DNA of 64,000 nt from Stappia sp. MMSF_3263. Lineage in GTDB: Bacteria > Pseudomonadota > Alphaproteobacteria > Rhizobiales > Stappiaceae. Each line of letters begins with the position of its first letter. The first letter of the stretch is position 1. A program made the translations under genes and the position numbers. Shown here one piece after another: positions 1 through 8,777 of the stretch. The notes below the pieces were generated by a model. That model made no database searches. It saw nothing but the letters and a program-made list of their open reading frames with translations, and had not been told where the DNA came from. The DNA is taken from the NCBI RefSeq assembly GCF_030733745.1, contig NZ_JASHIK010000018.1:1-64000 (forward strand). Direction: 5' to 3'.

Positions 1-320
1 AACACGCGCCGGGCCTTTTCATTTCCGCAGCCGGTTGGCAGTCAGAGCCTTGATCAGGTAAACTTATCGCGACTGACGCAAACTTGTATTGGTTCTGATC
101 AGGCTTGCGAGTCATGCTGGCTATCTGGACGCTGCCGCGACCGGAGCCCCATATCCTCCCCAAGGCGGCAGGCTGGCGGAAATGAACCGAAGCGCCGCCG
201 GCATCGTATCAGATGACGAATGGAAGCGGAGACCGGCCCAGCTTGGCCGGGCACGCTTGAAGGTTCGGCTCCGGCGCCGCAACGGCGATGCCCGGATCCC
301 AAGGCGCGGAGGTCTACACC
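1..320. other. Upstream region of sigma-32 gene, no gene seen
   Basis: I see no convincing coding sequence in these first bases. The stretch holds two near copies of a TGATCAGG word about 45 bases apart, at roughly 50 and 100. It ends in the ribosome site of the sigma factor gene (GGAGG at 308-312). It presumably carries the sigma factor promoter and leader, but I cannot place a -35/-10 pair with confidence. Confidence 0.4.
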
Positions 321-1190
321 GTGAGCTACCTTTCCGGAAACCGGCGTCAGATCGTACGGGCGGCCATGAATGCCCCCTATCTCAGCCGCGAGGAGGAGCA
401 CCAGCTTGCCCTCGACTGGCGCGACAAGGGCGACGAGGCAGCGCTCGAGCGCCTGAGCCTTGCGCATATGCGGCTCGTCATCGCGGTCGCCGCCAAGTAC
501 CGCAATTTCGGCCTCTCGATGAGCGATCTCATTCAGGAAGGCCATATCGGCCTGCTTGAGGCGGCGGCCCGCTTCGAGCCGGAGCGCGAGGTGCGTTTCT
601 CCACCTATGCGACCTGGTGGATCCGCGCCTCGATCCAGGACTACATCCTGCGTAACTGGTCGATCGTCCGGGGCGGAACGTCCTCGACCCAAAAGGCGCT
701 GTTCTTCAACCTGCGCAGGTTGCGCGCCAAACTGTCGAGCGGCACGACCCGCATCACCGAAAGCGAGCTGGTCGAGAAGATCGCGACGACGATGGGGGTA
801 AAGGTCAACGACGTCGCGATGATGAGCGCGCGCCTGTCCGGCCCGGACACCTCGTTGAACGCGCCGGTCATGGAATCCGACGGCGCCAGCGCGGACAGGC
901 AGGATTTCCTGGTGTCCGGCGACCCGCTGCCCGAGGAGATGGTCGGCGGCGCCATCGACACCGAGCGCCGTTCCCGCTGGCTGGAGACAGCGCTTGGCGT
1001 GCTCAGCGAGCGCGAATTGCGCATCGTCCGCGAGCGGCGGCTGAGCGAAGACGGCGAAACGCTTGAGGCGCTCGGCCAGAAGCTCGGCATTTCAAAGGAG
1101 CGTGTAAGGCAGATCGAAAGCCGCGCGCTGGAGAAGCTGCGCGACGCGCTGCTCAAGGTGCAGCCGGACAAGTTCGCCTATTGCGGCTAG
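321..1190 (+). CDS. rpoH: RNA polymerase sigma factor RpoH (sigma-32 family, RpoH2-like)
   Basis: Alternative sigma factor of the heat-shock/stress family, 289 aa, cytoplasmic. Region 2 (about residues 40-115) contains the conserved core-binding and -10 recognition helices, including RFSTYATWWIRASIQDY. It is followed by the RpoH box QKALFFNLRRLR (about 124-135), which is diagnostic of sigma-32 proteins. The C-terminal region 4 helix-turn-helix includes GISKERVRQIESRALEKL. I chose the GTG at 321 because GGAGG lies 8 bases upstream and the N-terminus then matches rhizobial RpoH2; an upstream ATG at 288 is in frame but poorly placed. RpoH2 paralogues serve oxidative and singlet-oxygen stress in relatives; that role is inferred here. 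Confidence 0.9.
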   Translation: MSYLSGNRRQIVRAAMNAPYLSREEEHQLALDWRDKGDEAALERLSLAHMRLVIAVAAKYRNFGLSMSDLIQEGHIGLLEAAARFEPEREVRFSTYATWWIRASIQDYILRNWSIVRGGTSSTQKALFFNLRRLRAKLSSGTTRITESELVEKIATTMGVKVNDVAMMSARLSGPDTSLNAPVMESDGASADRQDFLVSGDPLPEEMVGGAIDTERRSRWLETALGVLSERELRIVRERRLSEDGETLEALGQKLGISKERVRQIESRALEKLRDALLKVQPDKFAYCG

Positions 1191-1352
1191 CCTCCCGGCG
1201 GGGTCGTCGCGCTTCCCGACAGGGTCCCGGCGGGAGCAGGCGTGGCAGGACGAGCGGCGAGGTGATGCCTCACCGGTTGCCCTGCCGGGCCGTGTGCAGT
1301 AGGAGGAACGATCACGCGGCCGATCCGGGCCGGTTCTTTACAGGGACGAGAC

Positions 1353-2435
1353 ATGACTGCACCCCGCCGCGCGCTCATCACCGGCGTGACCGGACAGGAT
1401 GGCGCCTACCTGGCCCGCCTGCTGCTCGACAAGGGCTACGAGGTGCACGGGCTCAAACGTCGTTCCTCCTCCTTCAACACCGGCCGGATCGATCCGCTCA
1501 TCCATGACCGGCACGAGGGCAACGGCCGTTTCGTCCTGCATTATGGCGATCTCACCGACAGCTCCTCGCTGATCCGCCTTGTGGCAGAGATCCGTCCCGA
1601 CGAGATCTACAATCTCGCCGCCCAGAGCCATGTCATGGTGAGCTTCGAGACACCCGAATACACCGCCAATGCCGACGGCATCGGTGTGTTGCGCCTGCTC
1701 GAGGCGATACGCATCCTCGGCATGGAAAAGACCTGCCGCTTCTACCAGGCCTCGACATCGGAGCTCTACGGCAAGGTCCGAGAGACCCCGCAAAGCGAGA
1801 CGACGCCCTTCTATCCGCGCTCGCCCTACGCGGCCGCGAAGCTCTACGGCTACTGGATCACGGTGAACTATCGTGAGGCCTACGGGATGCACGCCAGCAA
1901 CGGCATCCTGTTCAATCATGAAAGCCCGCTGCGCGGCGAGACCTTCGTCACCCGCAAGATTACCCGCGCCGTCGCGGCGATCGAACTGGGCCTGCAGAAA
2001 TCGCTCTATCTCGGCAATATCGACGCGCGCCGCGACTGGGGCCATGCCCGTGACTACGCCGAAGGCATGTGGCGGATGCTGCAGCAACCGGAACCGGACG
2101 ACTATGTTCTTGCCACTGGCGAGACACGCAGCGTTCGCGAATTCGTCGAGCGCGCCTTCGGCCGGCTCGGCCGCGAGATCGTCTGGTCGGGCGAGGGGGT
2201 CGAGGAGACCGGGCGCGACCGCAAGACCGGCGACCTGCTGGTGGCGATAGACCCTGCCTATTTCCGCCCGACCGAGGTCGACCTGCTGCTCGGCGATCCG
2301 ACCAAGGCGCGCGAAAGGCTGGGCTGGAGCCACATGACCGGCTTCGAAGACCTGGTCGACGAGATGGTCGATGCCGATCTCGAGCTTCTCAGTGTCGAGC
2401 GCCATGCGCGCCGCGCCTACGGGCGCGAGGAATGA
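1353..2435 (+). CDS. gmd: GDP-mannose 4,6-dehydratase
   Basis: Converts GDP-D-mannose to GDP-4-keto-6-deoxy-D-mannose, the first step to GDP-L-fucose. The 360 aa length is typical of Gmd. It has the extended-SDR NADP-binding glycine motif GVTGQDG at residues 11-17, the Gmd-type [10 protein letters not shown] segment (34-43), the STSELYG motif with T135 and E137, and the catalytic YxxxK pair Y159/K163. An AGGGA ribosome site lies 7 bases before the ATG. Its stop overlaps the start of the next gene (ATGA), so gmd, fcl and the methyltransferase are translationally coupled. RmlD-type dehydratases are excluded by the overall fit and the fcl partner. Confidence 0.95.
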   Translation: MTAPRRALITGVTGQDGAYLARLLLDKGYEVHGLKRRSSSFNTGRIDPLIHDRHEGNGRFVLHYGDLTDSSSLIRLVAEIRPDEIYNLAAQSHVMVSFETPEYTANADGIGVLRLLEAIRILGMEKTCRFYQASTSELYGKVRETPQSETTPFYPRSPYAAAKLYGYWITVNYREAYGMHASNGILFNHESPLRGETFVTRKITRAVAAIELGLQKSLYLGNIDARRDWGHARDYAEGMWRMLQQPEPDDYVLATGETRSVREFVERAFGRLGREIVWSGEGVEETGRDRKTGDLLVAIDPAYFRPTEVDLLLGDPTKARERLGWSHMTGFEDLVDEMVDADLELLSVERHARRAYGREE

Positions 2436-3424
2436 GCGGGCAGACCGACATGAACACCGGCAACCCCACCCGGCGACGCGTCTTCGTTGCCGGACATCGC
2501 GGCATGGTTGGCTCGGCCATCTGCAGACGGCTTGAAACGGAACCGGTGGAGATCGTCACCCGCACGCGCGGCGAACTCGACCTGACCAACCAGGCCGCCG
2601 TATCCGCGTTCTTTGCGGCCGAACGGATCGACGCGGTGATCCTCGCTGCCGCCCGCGTCGGCGGCATTCTGGCCAATGCCGAACAACCGGTCGACTTCCT
2701 CCAGGACAACCTGCAGATCCAGACCAATGTCATTGGCGCGGCAGCGGCAGCGGGCGTCCCGCGTCTGGTGTTCCTCGGTTCGTCCTGCATCTACCCGAAA
2801 TTCGCCGAGCAGCCGATCCGCGAAGACGCGCTGATGACCGCGCCGCTGGAACCGACCAACCAGTGGTACGCCATCGCCAAGATCGCCGGTGTCTACCTGT
2901 GCCAGGCCTATCGTCAGCAGCACGGCCTGTCCTACGTGTCGGCGATGCCGACCAATCTCTACGGCCCCAACGACAATTTCGACCTGGCGACGAGCCACGT
3001 CCTGCCGGCGCTGATCCGCAAGTTCGTCGAGGCGGCCGAAGCGGCGAGCCCGGACGTCGAGATCTGGGGCAGCGGCACGCCCTTGCGCGAATTCATGCAT
3101 GTCGACGACCTTGCCGACGCGATCGTCTTCCTGCTCGATACCTATGACGGCGACGCGCCGATCAATGTCGGGTCGGGCCAGGAGATCTCGATCGGCAACC
3201 TGGCGCGGCTTGTCGCCCGCGAGACCGGTTTTGCCGGCATGCTGCGCTTCAACACCTCGAAACCGGACGGAACCCCGCGCAAGCTGATGGATTCGGGCCA
3301 CCTCGCGGCGCTTGGCTGGAGTCCGCGCATCTCGCTGGAGGACGGCATCCGCCAGGCCGTACGCTGGTATCTCGACAATCGCGCCGAACTGGGCGCCGAC
3401 GGCAAGGCAGACAGACCATCATGA
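2432..3424 (+). CDS. fcl: GDP-L-fucose synthase
   Basis: Epimerase/reductase that turns GDP-4-keto-6-deoxymannose into GDP-L-fucose with NADPH; 330 aa. The Rossmann motif GHRGMVG is at 21-27. The SSCIYPK segment carries the active-site serine and cysteine (S117/S118, C119), and the YxxxK pair is Y146/K150. The [10 protein letters not shown] segment is also family-typical. I chose the ATG at 2432 because it forms an ATGA overlap with gmd; an open frame continues further upstream but only inside gmd. It overlaps the methyltransferase start by 4 bases in the same way. Confidence 0.95.
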   Translation: MSGQTDMNTGNPTRRRVFVAGHRGMVGSAICRRLETEPVEIVTRTRGELDLTNQAAVSAFFAAERIDAVILAAARVGGILANAEQPVDFLQDNLQIQTNVIGAAAAAGVPRLVFLGSSCIYPKFAEQPIREDALMTAPLEPTNQWYAIAKIAGVYLCQAYRQQHGLSYVSAMPTNLYGPNDNFDLATSHVLPALIRKFVEAAEAASPDVEIWGSGTPLREFMHVDDLADAIVFLLDTYDGDAPINVGSGQEISIGNLARLVARETGFAGMLRFNTSKPDGTPRKLMDSGHLAALGWSPRISLEDGIRQAVRWYLDNRAELGADGKADRPS

Positions 3425-3969
3425 CAATCGAAAAGCTCCATCTCGGCTGCGGCGTGAAGCATATTCCCGGCTTCTATCATGTCGACGCCCTCGACTACCC
3501 CCACGTCGACCGTATCGGCCCGGTCGAGGACCTGTCCTTCATCGAGGACGGCACCGTTCGGCTCATCTATGCCTGCCACGTGCTGGAGCATTTCGGCCGC
3601 AACGAATACAAGGCCGTCCTGGCCGAATGGTGCAGGGTGCTGGCGCCCGGCGGGGTCCTGCGCATCGCGGTGCCCGATTTCCGCGCCGCCGCCGAACTCT
3701 ACCTCGACACCTCGAACGACTTCGGCCTGCCGCATGTGATGGGTCTGCTCGTCGGCGGCCAGCGCGACCAGTACGACTACCACAAGGTCGCCTTCGACGA
3801 GGAAACCCTCTCCGCCGCCTTGCGCGAGGTCGGGTTTTCCGCAACCCGCCGCTGGGACTGGCGCGAGACGGAGCACAGTTCCCTCGACGATTACTCGCAA
3901 GCCTATCTGCCGCACATGGCCAAGGACACCGGCCGGCTTGTCAGCCTCAATCTGGAAGGCATTAAATAG
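3421..3969 (+). CDS. SAM-dependent methyltransferase of a glycan operon
   Basis: Small class I methyltransferase, 182 aa. The N-terminal LHLGCGVKHIPGF resembles the SAM-binding motif I loop, the HVLEHF segment (about 57-62) matches the type-11 family, and LAPGGVLRIAVPDF follows as motif III. It is the third gene of the tightly overlapped gmd-fcl operon (ATGA overlap). This kind of predicted methyltransferase is common in polysaccharide clusters. O-methylation of the fucose-containing product or of a glycan chain end is a reasonable inference, but nothing in the sequence fixes the acceptor. A hairpin follows the stop codon. Confidence 0.75.
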   Translation: MTIEKLHLGCGVKHIPGFYHVDALDYPHVDRIGPVEDLSFIEDGTVRLIYACHVLEHFGRNEYKAVLAEWCRVLAPGGVLRIAVPDFRAAAELYLDTSNDFGLPHVMGLLVGGQRDQYDYHKVAFDEETLSAALREVGFSATRRWDWRETEHSSLDDYSQAYLPHMAKDTGRLVSLNLEGIK

Positions 3970-3976
3970 GCGCCCG

Positions 3977-3997
3977 GCGCGCCGACTGACGGCGCGC
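3977..3997. terminator. Convergent hairpin between methyltransferase and PII-like gene
   Basis: Inverted repeat GCGCGCC / GGCGCGC with a 7-base loop fills the gap between the convergent stops at 3969 and 3998. There is no real U-tract on either strand, so termination here may depend on Rho or be partial. Confidence 0.4.
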
Positions 3998-4309
3998 TTA
4001 GAAGTGCTCCGGCCGCACCACCTGGACGTCCGAAACGGAAACGATCCCAGCCTGGCGCGCCACCATGGCGAAAACCGGGTCCATGACCTCGTCGGCGCGT
4101 TCGGCCGACAGGATGCAGACGATGACGATCATGCGTCCGGCCTCGCCGACCATGCCTTCACGGCTCCACTCGCCGCCGCGCCCGCGTCCTCCGAGTGCCG
4201 GCAGCACCGTGTAGCCAGTGACCTGCAGCCGGTCGAGAAGGGCGGTGAGGCGGTCCTGCACCGGCGCCTCGACAATGATCTCGATCCGCTTCTTCGCGTA
4301 GGTCCTCAT
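3998..4309 (-). CDS. PII-like signalling protein (SbtB type)
   Basis: A 103 aa protein with the PII-like ferredoxin fold pattern: beta strand RIEIIVEA, helix, GYTVLPALGGRGRGGEWSRE (core plus T-loop-like region, about 38-55), strand MIVIVCIL, helix, and strand GIVSVSDVQVVRP. SbtB proteins bind adenine nucleotides and trim SbtA bicarbonate transport in cyanobacteria. The start at 4309 has AGGGG 8 bases upstream; an in-frame ATG at 4333 would overlap sbtA. It lies 13 bases after the sbtA stop, so co-expression is likely. I see no C-terminal cysteine pair like the redox hairpin of some SbtB proteins. Regulation of SbtA is inferred from family and position. Confidence 0.75.
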   Translation of the reverse strand: MRTYAKKRIEIIVEAPVQDRLTALLDRLQVTGYTVLPALGGRGRGGEWSREGMVGEAGRMIVIVCILSAERADEVMDPVFAMVARQAGIVSVSDVQVVRPEHF

Positions 4310-4322
4310 GATCGCCACCCCT

Positions 4323-5309
4323 TCATGATGCAATCAATTGCCCGATGGCCGCATAGAGCGGGATACCGAGCGTCAGGTTGAACGGGAAGGTAATGCCCAG
4401 AGACAGCGTCAGGTAGACGGCCGGGCGCGCCTCGGGCAGGGCGATGCGCATCGCTGCCGGAACCGCGATATACGACGCCGATGCGGTCAGCGTGATCAGC
4501 AGCGCCGCGCCGCCGGCCGACAAGCCGCACAACCAGGCAAACGGTGTCGCGATCGCCGCGCCGACAAGCGGCATCAGGAGGCCGAAGCCGATCACCCCCG
4601 GCGTCATGCTGCGATAACCGGCACGCAGGCCGCGTCCGGCGATCACTCCCATGTCGAGCAGGAACAGGCACAGGATCCCCTTGAACGGGTCGACGATGAA
4701 GGGCGCGATATCCGCAAGGCCCTTCTCGCCGGTGATCATGCCGATGACGAAGGCGCCGATCAGCACGACAACGGAGCCGTTGAGGGCGATCTCGCGGAAA
4801 AGGCCGCTTCCCTGATCCGCCTCCGCCGGCCGGCGGCCATCGCCGCGAGAGGCGAGCCACAGTGCGACAAGGATCGCCGGGGTCTCCATCACCGCCGCGA
4901 CGGCGACGATATAGCCCTCATAGGCAAGACCCAGACCCTGCACGCTCTCGCTCGCCGCCACCAGGGTGACGATGGAAATCGAGCCGTAATGACCCGCGAC
5001 CGCCGCCCGGTCGACGCGCGGCAGGGACGACATCCAGGACAGCAGGACGAAGGCGACGAGCGGCACGAAGGCCGACAGAACCGCGCCCGCGGCGAGCGTC
5101 ACGACGAGGCCGAAATCAAGGCCGTGAGCGGCGACGCCGACGCCTCCCTTGAAACCGATCGCCAGCATCAGATAGAGCGCCAGGGCCTTCGCCACAGCCT
5201 CCGGCAAGGCCAGATCGGACCGCGCGAGCGCCGCCGCGGCGCCCAGCGCGAAGAACAGCACCATCGGCGAACCAAGGTTCGACAAGGCTATCGCCAGGGT
5301 ATCACCCAT
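4323..5309 (-). CDS. sbtA: Sodium-dependent bicarbonate transporter, SbtA family
   Basis: Integral membrane protein, 328 aa, about ten hydrophobic segments arranged as an inverted repeat. It matches the SbtA family: LGSPMVLFFALGAAAAL near the N-terminus, the GHYGSISIVTLVAA segment, a charged cytoplasmic linker near residues 155-175, and ASYIAVPAAMRIALPEA in the second half. SbtA proteins import HCO3- driven by Na+. The ATG at 5309 has a G-rich ribosome site just upstream; a GTG at 5312 is an alternative. A PII-like gene follows and a carbonic anhydrase gene precedes it on the same strand, which fits inorganic-carbon supply. Substrate is inferred from family. Confidence 0.85.
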   Translation of the reverse strand: MGDTLAIALSNLGSPMVLFFALGAAAALARSDLALPEAVAKALALYLMLAIGFKGGVGVAAHGLDFGLVVTLAAGAVLSAFVPLVAFVLLSWMSSLPRVDRAAVAGHYGSISIVTLVAASESVQGLGLAYEGYIVAVAAVMETPAILVALWLASRGDGRRPAEADQGSGLFREIALNGSVVVLIGAFVIGMITGEKGLADIAPFIVDPFKGILCLFLLDMGVIAGRGLRAGYRSMTPGVIGFGLLMPLVGAAIATPFAWLCGLSAGGAALLITLTASASYIAVPAAMRIALPEARPAVYLTLSLGITFPFNLTLGIPLYAAIGQLIAS

Positions 5310-5411
5310 CACTCCCCCCAGAGCCGGAATCCGGTCGCCGAATGACGGCGCCGGGTACGGAAAACCACGTAAATCGCCTATCTGGAAAGAGCCCGAGAAA
5401 ATTCAATCCGG

Positions 5412-5438
5412 CGCGCATGCCGGCATCGCGTTTTTTTT
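5412..5438 (+). terminator. Plus-strand intrinsic terminator in the carbonic anhydrase-sbtA gap
   Basis: CGCG, one bulged base, ATG, loop CCGG, CAT, CGCG, followed directly by eight T residues at 5431-5438. In this orientation it is a textbook intrinsic terminator for plus-strand RNA. On the minus strand the hairpin is preceded, not followed, by the run, so it would not end the carbonic anhydrase transcript. No plus-strand gene lies between 3970 and this point, so the transcript it ends is unknown. Confidence 0.65.
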
Positions 5439-5448
5439 GCCTCGTCCC

Positions 5449-6147
5449 TCAGCGGGCCGATGCAGGATCGGGCAGGGTCGATGCGGTATGGAAGCGGTCG
5501 GTTCGCGGATCGAGCAGGCGCAACTCGCCCGAGCCGATGTCGAACCAGGCGCCGTGCAGCGACAGCCGCCCTTTTTCCTCCAGGATGCGGACGCACGGAA
5601 AACTGCGCAGGTTGACGAGCGACTGGCGCACGCCGGCATATTCCAGCGCCAGCTGCGGATCGTCGTCCCGCTCGATCTTCAGGCAGCGGAATTCCGCCGC
5701 CGGTTCCAGCAGCGTCATCCACTTGCCGATGAAATCGCCGGGAGACAGCGGCGCCGCGTCCTGATTGAGGAAAGCCTTCACGCCGCCGCACTGGCCGTGG
5801 CCCATCACAACGATGTGGCGCACCTTAAGCGCCTGGACGGCAAACTCGAGAGCCGCGCTGGTCGAGTGGTAGTCATTGTCGGGCGCGTAGGGCGGGACGA
5901 GATTGGCGACATTGCGCACCACGAAGAGTTCGCCCGGGCCGGCATTGAAGATGCCTTCCGGAGTGACGCGGCTGTCGCAGCACGAGACAACCATCACCTC
6001 CGGCTGCTGGCCATAAAGCGCCAGCCGCTCGTAGTCGGGGCGGTTGGCCCGATGCGCGTTTTCCAGATAGCCGCGATACCCGGTAAGCAACTCCCGCGGA
6101 AATGCGGTCGCAGCCGGTCCGTCCGTGTCAGGTGCCATTGTCGTCAT
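5449..6147 (-). CDS. Beta-class carbonic anhydrase
   Basis: Interconverts CO2 and bicarbonate. The 232 aa protein has the beta-class zinc site: CCDSRVTPE (C57, with D58 and R60 of the Asp-Arg dyad) and GHGQCGG (H117, C120). The segment GELFVVRNVANLVPP is also family-typical. There is no signal peptide, so it should be cytoplasmic. The start is uncertain: 6147 and 6138 are both possible ATGs with modest ribosome sites, and 6177 is a third. It lies 139 bases upstream of sbtA on the same strand and is divergent from mesaconyl-CoA hydratase. The pairing suggests it equilibrates imported bicarbonate with CO2. Confidence 0.92.
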   Translation of the reverse strand: MTTMAPDTDGPAATAFPRELLTGYRGYLENAHRANRPDYERLALYGQQPEVMVVSCCDSRVTPEGIFNAGPGELFVVRNVANLVPPYAPDNDYHSTSAALEFAVQALKVRHIVVMGHGQCGGVKAFLNQDAAPLSPGDFIGKWMTLLEPAAEFRCLKIERDDDPQLALEYAGVRQSLVNLRSFPCVRILEEKGRLSLHGAWFDIGSGELRLLDPRTDRFHTASTLPDPASAR

Positions 6148-6405
6148 CCGTCCTGTTCGCCATGTCCTGTTCGTCATGTCTCCTGTCGGCCGGTTCGCCG
6201 ACAGCACCGCAGCCTGCGTCAATCCGCAGGCCCCATGCGACTGGCGGCAGAACCTATGCCCAAGCCGACGCGACGTCCAGCAGTGATGCGGTGCAGGACC
6301 ATTCGGCATCGCGTCGCCGGAAGGTCGCGCTTGCGTGCTGCGTCGCCAACCTGTCTTATTGCACCCGCGAAGGCAGCGCGACAGAACGGCAGGGGGAGCG
6401 TGGGA

Positions 6406-7458
6406 GTGAGCAAGACCAGTTCGGGACATTTTTTCGAGGATTTCAACGTCGGCCAGGTGCTGCGCCATGCGACGCCCCGCACGGTGACGGCCGGCGACGT
6501 GGCGCTTTACACGGCGCTTTACGGCTCGCGCTTCGCGGTCCAGTCCTCCGACGCCTTCGCCAGCGCGATCCGCTATCCGCAGGCGCCGGTCGATGACCTG
6601 CTCGTCTTCCATATCGTCTTCGGCAAGACCGTGCCGGACATCTCCCTCAACGCGGTCGCCAATCTCGGCTACGCGGGCGGACGCTTCCTGTCCCCCGTCT
6701 ATCCCGGCGACACCCTTTCGGCCGTTTCAGAGGTGATCGGCGTCAAGGAGAACTCCAACGGCAGGACCGGCGTCGTCTATGTTCGCTCCACCGGCTACAA
6801 GCAGGACGGCACAGAAGTGCTCGACTATGTCCGCTGGGTGATGGTGAAGAAGCGCGATCCCGCCAGTCCGGCGCCGGACCCGGTGGTGCCGGACCTTCCC
6901 GAGGCGATCGACCCGGACGGGCTCGGCGATGCCTGCCCGCTGATCGACCCGCAAGCCTGGGACGACGGCCTTTCCGGCGCGCCGCACCGTTTCGGCGACT
7001 ACGCGGTCGGCGAACGCATCGACCATGTCGACGGCATGACGGTGGAGGAAGCCGAGCACCAGATCGCAACGCGCCTCTACCAGAACACGGCCAAGGTGCA
7101 TTTCAACCAGTTCACGGAAGGGCAGGGTCGCTTCGGCCGCCGCCTGATCTATGGCGGCCACGTCATCTCGATTGCCCGCGCGCTTTCCTTCAACGGCCTC
7201 GGCAACGCCTTTCATGTCGCCGGGATCAACGCCGGACGGCATGTGGCGCCGCTCTTCGCCGGCGATACGGTCTTCGCCTGGTCGCAGGTGCTGGAAACCG
7301 CGTCGATCTCCGGCCGCCAGGATGTCGGCGCCGTTCGCCTGCGCATGATCGCGACGCGCGACCGGCCCTGCCACGACTTCCCGCTCCTCGACGCGGACGG
7401 TGCCTATGACGAAAGTGTCATTCTCGACTTCGACTGCTGGACCCTGATGCCGCGCTAG
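6406..7458 (+). CDS. mch: Mesaconyl-CoA hydratase (beta-methylmalyl-CoA dehydratase)
   Basis: Double-hotdog MaoC-family enzyme, 350 aa, that hydrates mesaconyl-C1-CoA to beta-methylmalyl-CoA in the ethylmalonyl-CoA pathway of C2 assimilation. The N-terminal half has ATPRTVTAGDVALYTALYGS and VDDLLVFHIVFGKTVPDIS. The C-terminal half has VHFNQFTEGQGRFGRRLIYG and a catalytic-type N..H arrangement. These segments closely match my recollection of the Rhodobacter enzyme, which is of about the same length. I chose the GTG at 6406 (AGGGGG upstream), giving MSKTSSGHFFEDF; an ORF opening at 5437 is only an antisense extension. The other pathway genes are not in this window. Confidence 0.88.
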   Translation: MSKTSSGHFFEDFNVGQVLRHATPRTVTAGDVALYTALYGSRFAVQSSDAFASAIRYPQAPVDDLLVFHIVFGKTVPDISLNAVANLGYAGGRFLSPVYPGDTLSAVSEVIGVKENSNGRTGVVYVRSTGYKQDGTEVLDYVRWVMVKKRDPASPAPDPVVPDLPEAIDPDGLGDACPLIDPQAWDDGLSGAPHRFGDYAVGERIDHVDGMTVEEAEHQIATRLYQNTAKVHFNQFTEGQGRFGRRLIYGGHVISIARALSFNGLGNAFHVAGINAGRHVAPLFAGDTVFAWSQVLETASISGRQDVGAVRLRMIATRDRPCHDFPLLDADGAYDESVILDFDCWTLMPR

Positions 7459-7474
7459 GACCGCCGTTTCCGCC

Positions 7475-8419
7475 TCAATCCTTCGATCCTGGACCGGCCA
7501 GCGGATGATGGCTCTCGACAAGCGCGGCGAGGCGCTCGTCCAGCACATGGGTGTAGATCTGGGTCGTCGAGATATCGGCATGGCCGAGCAATTGCTGCAC
7601 GACGCGCAGGTCCGCGCCATTCTGCAGGAGATGCGAGGCGAAGGCATGGCGCAGGACATGCGGCGACAGCATGCCCGGATCTAGCCCGACGGATGCGGCA
7701 AGCTCCTTCAGGTCGCGTGCGAAGGCCTGGCGGGTGAAATGCCCGCTTTCCCCGTGCGAGGGAAACAGCCAGCGGCTTTGCATATGAACGCCCTCGCCGC
7801 GCCGGCGTGCCACATAGGCGCGCATCGCCGCGCGCGCCGCCTGGCTGAGAGGCACCAGACGCTCCTTGTTTCCCTTGCCGGTCACCGCGATCAGCCGCTC
7901 GTCGCGCAGCGCCGCCGACAGGGGCAGCGAGACAAGTTCCGAGACACGCAAGCCCGTCGCGTAGAGAACCTCTAGCAGCGCATGCATGCGCAAGGCCCTG
8001 AGCGCGGCTGCCGGCGAGGGCGCCTCCGCCGCGGTCGCCGCCCGCGCCGCGTCAAGCAGCCGGTCGACTTCCTCGATACCGAGCACCTTGGGCAGTGCAG
8101 CGCGGCGCTTGGGCGTTGCCACCGTGCGGGTCGGGTCATCGCCGCGAAGGCCCTCGGTGAACAGGTGCCGGTAGAACTGGCGCAGGGCCGACAGCCGGCG
8201 CGCCTGCGAACTGGCGGCAAAGCCCCGCGCGGTCAGATGCGACAGGTAGGCGGTGACCGCATTCTTGTCCGCACCGGCAAGTGACGCCTTTCGGCCGGCC
8301 AGGAACCCCGAAAAATCCTCCAGGTCGCGACGATAGCTTTCGAGCGTGTTCTCGGCCGCTCCCCGTTCGGCCGACAGCATTTCCAGGAACCCTTCCAGGA
8401 GCAGCCCGTCACCCGCCAT
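7475..8419 (-). CDS. xerD: Site-specific tyrosine recombinase XerD
   Basis: Resolves chromosome dimers at dif with XerC. The 314 aa protein has an N-terminal SAM-like DNA-binding domain (about 1-95) and a C-terminal catalytic domain with the full tyrosine recombinase set: R158, K182 in [12 protein letters not shown]254 and R257 in HVLRH, H280 in LLGH, and nucleophile Y289. There is no mobile element nearby, and the neighbours (small membrane protein, divergent aroK-aroB) are the usual chromosomal xerD context in rhizobia. XerC is a weaker alternative. It is convergent with mch with only 16 bases between stops. Confidence 0.9.
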   Translation of the reverse strand: MAGDGLLLEGFLEMLSAERGAAENTLESYRRDLEDFSGFLAGRKASLAGADKNAVTAYLSHLTARGFAASSQARRLSALRQFYRHLFTEGLRGDDPTRTVATPKRRAALPKVLGIEEVDRLLDAARAATAAEAPSPAAALRALRMHALLEVLYATGLRVSELVSLPLSAALRDERLIAVTGKGNKERLVPLSQAARAAMRAYVARRRGEGVHMQSRWLFPSHGESGHFTRQAFARDLKELAASVGLDPGMLSPHVLRHAFASHLLQNGADLRVVQQLLGHADISTTQIYTHVLDERLAALVESHHPLAGPGSKD

Positions 8420-8449
8420 TCGCCTGCCCTCCTGCCGCCAAACTGCCGC

Positions 8450-8593
8450 TCAGCGCCCGAACCCGTCCATCCTGAGCCGCACGGTGATCTCGTGCGGATC
8501 CGGTTCCACAAGGGTTCCAAGCGCATAGATCGTGCCGGTTCCGATACCGGCAAGGGTCAGAAGGACGAGCAGCAGGCGGGTAAGGGTGGGCAT
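8450..8593 (-). CDS. Small single-span membrane protein
   Basis: A 47 aa protein with one hydrophobic helix (about residues 3-24) followed by a short polar tail ending RLRMDGFGR. I recall small proteins of this kind beside xerD in related genomes, but I do not know a function. The ATG at 8593 is chosen; an open frame continues upstream to 8707 without a better start. It lies 30 bases upstream of xerD on the same strand and is divergent from aroK. Confidence 0.55.
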   Translation of the reverse strand: MPTLTRLLLVLLTLAGIGTGTIYALGTLVEPDPHEITVRLRMDGFGR

Positions 8594-8777
8594 GGGACCG
8601 GCGTTCGACCCTGTCGGTTTGATCGATGGTCTCCCCTTATCGGACAAGCCGCCGCCCCCATGCAAGCGTGCAGGCGCCAGTGCACGCCGGGGAATTCGTG
8701 TCCGCAACCCGGCAAGGCTTGACTATCGGGGCCGGACAAGGGCAAAGCGATGGGATGCGAGGGGAGAGCGCAATCCG

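Noticed and set aside
5437-6405. Long N-terminal extension of mesaconyl-CoA hydratase
   Set aside because: The open frame runs antisense through carbonic anhydrase; the GTG at 6406 gives the family length.
7475-8419. Integrase of a genomic island
   Set aside because: The tyrosine recombinase fits chromosomal XerD in length and context, with no attachment repeats or mobile genes near.
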